From NCBI GenBank assembly GCA_965204095.1, contig OZ241991.1, positions 1,364,001 to 1,428,000 of the forward strand: a DNA stretch of 64,000 nt, read 5' to 3'. Position numbers and translations under genes: made by a program. Under the pieces are notes generated by a model. That model saw only the letters and a program-made list of their open reading frames with translations, did not search any database and was not told the origin of the DNA. The stretch comes from JAPPLB01 sp965204095. GTDB lineage: Bacteria; Acidobacteriota; Terriglobia; Bryobacterales; UBA6623. How positions within the stretch are numbered: the first letter of the stretch is position 1; every line of letters starts with the position of its first letter. Below, piece after piece: positions 54,476 to 61,656 of this stretch.

Positions 54476-54738
54476 AGTGCCAGAGAGGTCGGTGATTCCT
54501 GATTAGCGACCCTTTACCCCTCCCCTTCAGAAAACGCTGGTCACTGGAAACTGCCTACTAATGTCAAATAGCCTTACGGCGCGCTTCGACCATCAACGAA
54601 GGGGAAGCAGGATAGTCTCGATCTTCGAGAACAAATCATTGCGGGGGCGGAGCCGACGAGTACGGACAGAACCTCACGAAACCGTCCTATAGACGGCCGC
54701 GCCGCCGTTGCGTTTCATCCTGGTCGCGCTGGCCGAAT
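54476..54738. other. Intergenic region, no gene recognised
   Basis: Follows the 3' end of the LRR gene. I see no open frame with protein character and no terminator with a T-tract. Confidence 0.4.
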
Positions 54739-56757
54739 TCATGCCCGACGACGGTTGGGTAACCGCGATTCCGGATCCCAGATGATCTCGCACTCAGGAA
54801 GCACGGCCTTGAGCCGCTCGTGACCCTCCTCGGTAATGAGCGTGTGATACACATTGAGAAGCTCAAGCCGCTTAAACCGCCCCAACAGCCGCACGCCACG
54901 ATTGGTTACATAGGTATTATCGAGGTTCAGGACACGAAGTTCCGCGAGCGCTTCCAGATGGCACAGCCCGTCATCGGTGACATCCGTGTGCTCGAGATTC
55001 AAGTGCTTCAACCGGGTCAACTCCCCGACGATTTCCAGGCCAGCGTCCGTGACGCGGGTACGCAGGAGGTCCAGTCCTTCCAACTTCGTCAGAGCGCTGA
55101 GGTGGGTTAGTCCGTCATCGGTGAACCGCCCGTACTTCAGAGACAAGCTTCGCAGGTTCGTCAGCGACTTCAGGCTAGCCATCCCCTCGTCACCGATGTC
55201 GACGCTTGTCAAGTCCAGTCGTTCAAGACCTTTCAGCTTCTCCAGATGACGCATGCCCTGGTCGGTAACATCGGTGTATGCGAGACCCAGGTCTTCAAGC
55301 CAGGTCACCTGGCTCAACAACGCCAGCCCGTGGTCATTGATCGGCGAGCCGTTCAACGTCAGGCTGCGCAGCGCGGTCGAATGCAATAGATGGGAAAGCC
55401 CCTCTCCCTCGACGTAGGTGTTCCGCAGCGACAGGTTTTGCAGGTTCGACAAACCCGCGAGATGACGCAGCCCCTGATCGGAAACGGTCGTGTTGTCGAG
55501 ACGCAACTCGCGCAAGCCCCGCAACCCGGCCACGTACTGAAGGCCAAGGTCACCCACCTCCGTCGCTCCCAGATCGAGTTTCCGTAAATTCGGAAGATTC
55601 TTCAGATGAGCCAACTCCGTGTCGCTCATGGCCGTCGAGAGCAGTGAGAGCGAAACCAGTCTGCCTGCTTGAAGGGAGGCTTCCCCGCCCCACTTCCGAA
55701 CCCAAGCAGCCACCGACTCTCCGTCGCCGGCCACGGGAGGTTCCGGATTCCGACTGAGTCGCGGCGGCCGGAGTGAGACGTCAAGGAAGACGATTCGGGC
55801 GCTCGGCAACGCCGCCCGTAGCCGCTCTACGCCCGCTTGCGTAACCCGCGTGTAGCGCAAATCGATTTCGCGAAGGCCGGTCAACCCGCGCAGCTTCGCC
55901 AGACCCGCATTGCTGATCTTCGTTCGATAAAGATTCAACTCCTCGATCGCCGTAAGTCCCTGCAAGTAGTCGAGCCCGACATCGGTCAGTGCCGTCCCCA
56001 TCAGATTGAGCTTGCGCAAACCCCTGAGGCTGCGCAGATTCATGAGTCCCGTGTCGCTGAGATTCGTCCCATGCAGGTCGAGCTCGATCAATCCCGAGAG
56101 GCCAGCCAGCGCGGCTGCTCCTTCATCCGTAATGAATGTGTCGCCCATTCGTAGTCGTCTGAGCGTCTTCAGATCGGCGATCGCGCTCAGCCCCTCGTCA
56201 TCGAGCTGAGAAAGGGTGACGTCCAATGACTCCAGCCGCCGAAAGGGCGCCAAAGCATGACCCTTCACTGCCGTCTGCCGAAGAACCAACTCCCGCAAGT
56301 CGGTCAGCTCGCCGATTGCTTCCAGGCCCTCATCCCTGAACCGGATGTTGTCCAGAAAGTGGTAGCTGAAAGTCAGCTTTTGCAGCGTATGGATGCCGGA
56401 AAGATGTCCCAATTCGCGGCTGAGTTGCTTGCCGCCGTCGGCATTTCTGTTCCAGATGGGCCCGGGAAGATGGAGCGCCTTCAGCCGCGACAGCCCTTTG
56501 AGGCGCGCCAAGTCCTCCGGAACGACATTCGTTCCAACGAGATCGATTCCGGTCAACCAGACATCGGACACCGGGAGGCTGTCGGTGTTCCGAACCCACC
56601 CTGACGAGCTTTCCATCTCGACCCCGCCACCCATTGCCAGAGCCCACTCGGCGACGCGCCGGTCAACCTCGGCCGCACCGGAAACACTCGACGAAAGCAA
56701 GGTTGCCAACACTGGAACGAGTAGCCGGCATGCGCGATCTGCGAGAAAAACCGTCAC
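54739..56757 (-). CDS. Secreted leucine-rich-repeat protein, two tandem LRR modules
   Basis: 672 aa with a signal peptide. Roughly 24-residue repeats of the type LKGLxxLxxLDLxxTxVTDxGL form two solenoids. Module 1 (about 32-328) opens with RRVAEWALAMGGGVEM and closes with ERLRAALPSARIVFL; module 2 (about 350-660) opens with ESVAAWVRKWGGEASL and closes with ERLKAVLPECEIIW. Caps and ends match, so the gene arose by duplication of a whole LRR module. Such proteins occur widely in Planctomycetes and Acidobacteria; binding partner unknown. Confidence 0.88.
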   Translation of the reverse strand: MTVFLADRACRLLVPVLATLLSSSVSGAAEVDRRVAEWALAMGGGVEMESSSGWVRNTDSLPVSDVWLTGIDLVGTNVVPEDLARLKGLSRLKALHLPGPIWNRNADGGKQLSRELGHLSGIHTLQKLTFSYHFLDNIRFRDEGLEAIGELTDLRELVLRQTAVKGHALAPFRRLESLDVTLSQLDDEGLSAIADLKTLRRLRMGDTFITDEGAAALAGLSGLIELDLHGTNLSDTGLMNLRSLRGLRKLNLMGTALTDVGLDYLQGLTAIEELNLYRTKISNAGLAKLRGLTGLREIDLRYTRVTQAGVERLRAALPSARIVFLDVSLRPPRLSRNPEPPVAGDGESVAAWVRKWGGEASLQAGRLVSLSLLSTAMSDTELAHLKNLPNLRKLDLGATEVGDLGLQYVAGLRGLRELRLDNTTVSDQGLRHLAGLSNLQNLSLRNTYVEGEGLSHLLHSTALRSLTLNGSPINDHGLALLSQVTWLEDLGLAYTDVTDQGMRHLEKLKGLERLDLTSVDIGDEGMASLKSLTNLRSLSLKYGRFTDDGLTHLSALTKLEGLDLLRTRVTDAGLEIVGELTRLKHLNLEHTDVTDDGLCHLEALAELRVLNLDNTYVTNRGVRLLGRFKRLELLNVYHTLITEEGHERLKAVLPECEIIWDPESRLPNRRRA

Positions 56758-56953
56758 CAGAAACCTGCCGGAATTGTATCAGGCCACCCCAGTTCACCCT
56801 CCTAGCCTGCATTTCTCACCACCCGACGGTCGCAGCACACGATACGACCGCCAGGACTTCGTTGCGCTTGCTTGCCGTGCTCAACGTACTGTCAAGTACG
56901 CCTGCGCGCGCCAAGCGGCTCGCGCCTTTTTCCTCCGCCCGGCTTGCGCCTAG

Positions 56954-58687
56954 CCCGGAAATCTCACCAGGGGGTAGGAAAAGGGCTGCCTGGTGTGGCA
57001 TAAAACATTTATGTCCAAAACGTTAGCGCCACAAGCCGAAAGCAGCCCTATGACAACAGAGTGTACTCAATGCAGCTTCACCTTCGCCAAGCATTTTCGG
57101 CGCCAGGTGAGCGCCCGCTTCGACGGCGGGGTGATCAGTTCCGACGGCGGCGCGCTGCTGTTGCGCGAGGTGGACCAGCGCATCAACCTGCTACCGCGCT
57201 TGGCGGCCTGCTTCGAGGATGGCCGCGATTCGCGGCGCATCGAACACCGGGTGGGGGAGTTGGTCTCGCAGCGGGTCTACGGACTGGCGCTGGGATACGA
57301 AGACCTCAACGATCACGACGAGTTGCGCCGGGATCCGCTGGTGGCGCTGCTGGTGGGCAAGAGCGACGTGGGCGGGCAGCAGCGCCGCCGCGAGCGTGAC
57401 CGCGGCCAGCCGTTGGCGGGCAAGAGCACGTTGCAGCGACTGGAACGAACGAGCGACGGGCTGGACCGCTATAAGAAGATCCGCTGCGACAGCGCAGCGA
57501 TCGACCGCCTGTTGGTGGACGTGTTTGTGGAAGCGCAGCAGCAGGAGCCGGCCGAGATCATTCTCGATATCGACGCCACCGACACCCCTTTGCATGGGCA
57601 ACAGGAGGGGCGTTTCTTTCACGGTTACTACCGACACTACTGTTACTTGCCGCTGTACATCTTCAGCGGCGAGCACGTATTGTGCGCGCGGCAGCGAGTG
57701 GCGAATCAGGACGCGGCGGAGGGCAGCGTGGCGGAACTGAAGAGGATCGTGGCGCAGATCCGGGGAGAGTGGCCGGAGGTGAGGATCATCGTGCGCGGCG
57801 ACTCCGGGTTTTGTCGGGACGAGTTGATGGACTGGTGCGAGCAGAACGGAGTGGAGTACGTGTTGGGGCTGGCGCGCAACGAGCGGCTGCGGTCGCTGAT
57901 CGACGAGGCCCTCGACGAGGCGGCAAGGCAGCAGCAGCAGACGGGCCGGCCGGCGCGGGTCTTTACGGAGTTTGAGTACCAGACGCTTGAGAGTTGGAGC
58001 CGGGCGCGGCGGGTGGTGGGGAAGGCGGAGCAACTCGTGGGCAAGGAGAATCCGCGCTACGTGGTGACGTCACTGGATGCCGAGAGTTGGCCGCCGCAAC
58101 GGTTGTACGAACAACTCTACTGCGAGCGAGGCGAAGCGGAGAACCGCATCAAGGAGCAGTTGAGTCTGTTCGCGGATCGCATGAGCAGCGAGACGCTGCG
58201 GGCCAATCAGTTGCGGCTGCATCTGTCGTCGCTGGCGTATGTGTTGCTGGTGGGGCTGCGGCGGCTGGGGCTGGAGGGCACGCAGTGGGCGCGGGCCCAG
58301 ACGGAGACGATCCGGCGGGGGTTGTTGAAGATCGGGGCGCTGGTGAAGGTGAGCGTGCGGCGGGTGCAGCTGTCGCTGGCCAGCGGCTATCCCTATGAGG
58401 AGGCGTTCGCGGCGGTGTATCGGGCACTGCGTCCGCCGGGATGCGCAACGGTTTGAGAACACCGAGTGAGCCCAAAAACAGCGTTCCTGGGGCGCTCTGC
58501 CGGGGCCGTAGGGCTAAGTGGGTCTGCTGTCGGCAACAACCCCAAAAACGGACGTTGGCGGGTCGCCGGGGGCGGTAGAAAACGCCCCGTAGCGGCCCTC
58601 GTCCCTCCTCCCCGTGAGGATTCCGAGCTTCAGACCCTATTGTGGCCCCTCTCAACCCTTCGCAATGCCGCTGGTGAGAAATGCGGG
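56954..58687 (+). mobile_element. IS1380-family insertion sequence
   Basis: 1734 bp, complete. Left end CCCGGAAATCTCACCAG and right end (read inward) CCCGCATTTCTCACCAG are 17-bp inverted repeats with 14 matches. A 4-bp duplication CTAG flanks it (56950-56953 and 58688-58691), inside MITE copy 12. It has one transposase gene. The right end matches the MITE ends at 15 of 17 positions, so this IS or a close relative is the likely source of the enzyme that moved the MITEs. Confidence 0.95.
57011..58456 (+). CDS. IS1380-family DDE transposase
   Basis: 481-aa transposase catalysing cut-and-paste movement of the surrounding IS. DDE residues are visible: Asp186/188 in LDIDATDTPLHG, Asp264 in RGDSGFCRDE, and Glu in CERGEAENRIKE near 376. 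An N-terminal CxxC-containing segment (TECTQCSF) precedes RFDGGVISSDGGALLLREVD, typical of the family. No frameshift or stop is seen, so it may be active. The ATG at 57011 is used; 57050 is an alternative. Confidence 0.95.
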   Translation: MSKTLAPQAESSPMTTECTQCSFTFAKHFRRQVSARFDGGVISSDGGALLLREVDQRINLLPRLAACFEDGRDSRRIEHRVGELVSQRVYGLALGYEDLNDHDELRRDPLVALLVGKSDVGGQQRRRERDRGQPLAGKSTLQRLERTSDGLDRYKKIRCDSAAIDRLLVDVFVEAQQQEPAEIILDIDATDTPLHGQQEGRFFHGYYRHYCYLPLYIFSGEHVLCARQRVANQDAAEGSVAELKRIVAQIRGEWPEVRIIVRGDSGFCRDELMDWCEQNGVEYVLGLARNERLRSLIDEALDEAARQQQQTGRPARVFTEFEYQTLESWSRARRVVGKAEQLVGKENPRYVVTSLDAESWPPQRLYEQLYCERGEAENRIKEQLSLFADRMSSETLRANQLRLHLSSLAYVLLVGLRRLGLEGTQWARAQTETIRRGLLKIGALVKVSVRRVQLSLASGYPYEEAFAAVYRALRPPGCATV

Positions 58688-58743
58688 CTAGTCCTGACGG
58701 CCCTCTCACGCACTTCGCCTCACCGCGTGGTGAGACATGCAGG

Positions 58744-59880
58744 CTAGCGCATCATCTCGTCCCAGGTCACAGTGCGACCGGTGTCCATCGCCATTCGCCC
58801 CATGATGGCGGTGAGCGTGCTTTCCGCTCCGCGAATGCCGACGTTTTCGGTCTTGCCCTGGACGATACGCTTCACGAACGCCTCCATCGAGTCGAGATCG
58901 ATGTGACGCGGGGCGTCCTGGTGAAGCACGTCGCCACGGTCGCGATAGTGCTTCCAGTAGCCGCGGGCCGTCTCGACCATTGATTCAGAGCCCCAAACAC
59001 GTTCATGAACCTCGCGGTAGAAGAGGGGCATGATGTGAGACCCTACCAGTGTCGCTCGGATGTTGTCGGGATATTCAAAAACGACGGAGATGTGATCTCC
59101 CATATCGCCCGCTTTCTTGATCGTTCGTCCGCCTCCGGCTACCGCCTTGATCGGGTGCCTGTCGCCAAGAGACCAGTTGAGAACATCGATCGAGTGACAA
59201 TAGGTTTCGACGACGATGTCCCCGTAGAGGTCGCGCCACCACTTCCATTCACGAACTTTGTCGTGGAGTGTCACGGGGCGTTCCCGCGGGGGCTCTTTGC
59301 CGCTGACGGTGCCTTTCAGAAAGTGGGCTTCAGCCTGGTGGATCTTGCCGAGCCCGCCCGAGTCGATCACTTTGCGGGCTTGCTTATACGTCCAGCCGTA
59401 GCGCTGCTGGAACCCGAACGTGACGTTGAGTCCGGGTTTGGCCGAGTCGGAGGCCTTCATGACCCGCTTGCAGGCCGCGACATCGACGCCGGCGGGCTTC
59501 TCCACGTAGACGTGCTTGCCGGCTCTGACGGCCGCCTCCAAATGTTCGGCGTGCAGAAACACCGGCGTTGCGATGATGACCGCGTCGATTTCGTCGCTCG
59601 CGAGCATCTCGTTGTAGTCCAGGTAGGTTTTCGGGTTCTCGATCGGGATACGCTGCTTGGCTTTTTCGATCTGCTCCTCGAAGAGGTCGCACAACGCGAC
59701 GAGCCTCGCCCCCGGAACCTTGACCAAGCGGCTCGACAGACGGCTTCCACGTCCGCCGGAGCCAAGGAGACCGACCCGAACCTCCGAGTTCGCGGCGCTT
59801 CCGCGAACCGCCGCAAAGGGAACCATCGCCGCTGCTCTCACAAGATTGCGCCTACTGACATGTGCTTTAGTGTTTTTCAT
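58744..59880 (-). CDS. Tat-exported Gfo/Idh/MocA-family oxidoreductase
   Basis: 378 aa. A twin-arginine signal (SRRNLVRAAAMVPFAAVRG) precedes the NAD-binding domain (VRVGLLGSGGRGSR near 35). The catalytic Lys128 is in VYVEKPAG, and the C-terminal alpha/beta domain has WKWWRDLYGDIVVETYCHSIDVLNW. Exported Gfo/Idh proteins are frequent next to DUF1501/DUF1549 genes in Acidobacteria and Planctomycetes. The stop TAG is formed by the CTAG border of MITE copy 12. Sugar substrate unknown. Confidence 0.9.
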   Translation of the reverse strand: MKNTKAHVSRRNLVRAAAMVPFAAVRGSAANSEVRVGLLGSGGRGSRLSSRLVKVPGARLVALCDLFEEQIEKAKQRIPIENPKTYLDYNEMLASDEIDAVIIATPVFLHAEHLEAAVRAGKHVYVEKPAGVDVAACKRVMKASDSAKPGLNVTFGFQQRYGWTYKQARKVIDSGGLGKIHQAEAHFLKGTVSGKEPPRERPVTLHDKVREWKWWRDLYGDIVVETYCHSIDVLNWSLGDRHPIKAVAGGGRTIKKAGDMGDHISVVFEYPDNIRATLVGSHIMPLFYREVHERVWGSESMVETARGYWKHYRDRGDVLHQDAPRHIDLDSMEAFVKRIVQGKTENVGIRGAESTLTAIMGRMAMDTGRTVTWDEMMR

Positions 59881-60114
59881 CGCTAGTGTCCATCCAAGAG
59901 GTTTCAAGCTGATCGTGTCGTGATGCATCCGCCGAGTCTCGCGTGCGCCGGACTACCCCGATGGTGGCAGAAGCGCCTTGCATCGGGCAACGATCGCATC
60001 CACAAGCAGACCGCCGCTGACCGGAATGCAGCCTGAGGTTCCGAGTTGCGAGCGGCGTATCGGGAATCGGCTCCGGAATCTCTGGCCAATGACTTCAAGA
60101 TCGGGCACGCTGCT

Positions 60115-61539
60115 TTACGTAAGAATCTCGCGCACAACGCGGCCGTGAACATCGGTCAGTCGCTGTTCGCGGCCTCCAAAACGGTAGACGAGTTTTTCGT
60201 GGTCGAGGCCCAAGAGATGCAGAATGGTGGCGTGCAGGTCATGGATCGTCACGGGATCAGCGGCCACCTGATCGCCCAACTCGTCCGTTTCACCGTACGT
60301 CACGCCCCCCTTGACACCACCACCTGCCATCCAGATCGTGAAACAGAAGGGATGATGGTCGCGTCCGTCGCCGTTACCGGTGTCCGGCGTGCGTCCGAAC
60401 TCCCCCGACCAGACGAGGAGCGTCTGCTCGAAGAGCCCTCTCGACTTCAAGTCCTGGATCAAACCCGCGATGGCCTGGTCGGTGACGAAAGCATTTTTTT
60501 CATGGTCCTTCTTCAGGTTGCTGTGTTGATCCCAGGTGCCGTTCATGCCGAACAAGTTCGGACAGGTCACTTCCACGAATCGCACGCCCGCCTCGACGAG
60601 CTTCCGCGCGCGCAGGCACTGTAACCCATACAGCCGCTTCGGTTTATCCTCGGAATCGAGTCCGTACAGCCGTTTCGTCGCCTCCGATTCCCTGGAGAGG
60701 TCCAACACATCCGGCACCAACGACTGCATGCGATACGCCATCTCATAGTTGGCAATTGCGGATTCCACGGTATCGCCGCTCGTGCTTTGCTGGAAGTCCC
60801 GGTCCTGCTGCAGCAAGGCGTCGAGCTTGGCCCTTTGGACGCGCCGGTCTTGATCCGCGGGAGCGATATTATCCATGGGCGGACCTTCATCCAGGATGTG
60901 AGTGGCCTGGTGCGTCGCGGGCAGAAACCCGTTCGAGAAGTTCTCGATACCACCGGGCGGGATCGACGCATCCCGCAAGAGGACATAGCCCGGCAGGTTC
61001 TCGTTCCGGCTCCCCAGCCCGTAGTTCACCCACGAACCGAGACTCGGGAATCCCCCGAAGTTGCGTCCGGTGTGCAGAAACACATTACCCCGTGCGTGGA
61101 GCGGGAACTCCGATTTCATCGACCTTACAATCGCCAAGTCGTCCACCCAACGCGCCGTGTGGGGAAACAGCTCGCTGACGGGAGCACCGCATTGTCCGTA
61201 CTGCTTGAACTCCCACAGGCACCGCAGCCACTTGCGATCGGGACCGGCGAGGTAGTTGTCGAGCTTCGCGGGCTTGCCATCCAACTCGGCCAGTTTCGGC
61301 TTAGGATCAAAGCTCTCCATGTGCGAAACACCGCCGGGCATGAAGAGAAAAATGACGTTCGCGGCTTTTGGCCTGAAGTGCGGCTGAAGCAGCCGGCTGT
61401 CGGCCCTCGCTTCCGTGGCGGCCAGCGCCGAGAAAGAGAGATACCCGAAGCCGTTCGAGGCCAGCCTGAGCGCGTCACGCCGCGTCATGGCCCGGACACT
61501 GCCCGGACAACCGGCGTTGCTGGGGATTCGGTGCTTCAT
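60115..61539 (-). CDS. DUF1501 protein, Tat-exported, sulfatase-like fold
   Basis: 474 aa. An N-terminal twin-arginine motif (MTRRDALRLASNGFGYLSF) is followed by the DUF1501 core: NVIFLFMPGGVSHMESFDPKP near 60, LHARGNVFLHTGRNFGGFPSLGSWVNYGLGS near 145, WSGEFGRTPD near 385 and DGRDHHPFCFTIWMAGGGVKGG near 398. The family resembles alkaline-phosphatase-superfamily enzymes without the sulfatase Cys. It pairs with the upstream DUF1549/DUF1553 gene, as in many Planctomycetes, Verrucomicrobia and Solibacteres. Confidence 0.93.
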   Translation of the reverse strand: MKHRIPSNAGCPGSVRAMTRRDALRLASNGFGYLSFSALAATEARADSRLLQPHFRPKAANVIFLFMPGGVSHMESFDPKPKLAELDGKPAKLDNYLAGPDRKWLRCLWEFKQYGQCGAPVSELFPHTARWVDDLAIVRSMKSEFPLHARGNVFLHTGRNFGGFPSLGSWVNYGLGSRNENLPGYVLLRDASIPPGGIENFSNGFLPATHQATHILDEGPPMDNIAPADQDRRVQRAKLDALLQQDRDFQQSTSGDTVESAIANYEMAYRMQSLVPDVLDLSRESEATKRLYGLDSEDKPKRLYGLQCLRARKLVEAGVRFVEVTCPNLFGMNGTWDQHSNLKKDHEKNAFVTDQAIAGLIQDLKSRGLFEQTLLVWSGEFGRTPDTGNGDGRDHHPFCFTIWMAGGGVKGGVTYGETDELGDQVAADPVTIHDLHATILHLLGLDHEKLVYRFGGREQRLTDVHGRVVREILT

Positions 61540-61656
61540 CTCGATCTCATATCGCTGGCTGCAAACGAAGTCCGCACGTCATGGAACGCCCGTTACCCGG
61601 CATGCGAAACAGCAATATCGCAAAGCCGGCCAGGCCTCCCGCTTCCCTTCACCAGT

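Larger units (their letters stand above)
56806..58743 (-). repeat. MITE copy 12, split by an IS1380-family element
   Basis: Long-subfamily orientation-B copy (200 bp without the insertion) with a perfect CTAG duplication (56802-56805 and 58744-58747). The IS at 56954-58687 interrupts it. Left part is 56806-56953, right part 58692-58743. The right flank CTAG supplies the stop codon of the minus-strand Gfo/Idh gene. Confidence 0.92.
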
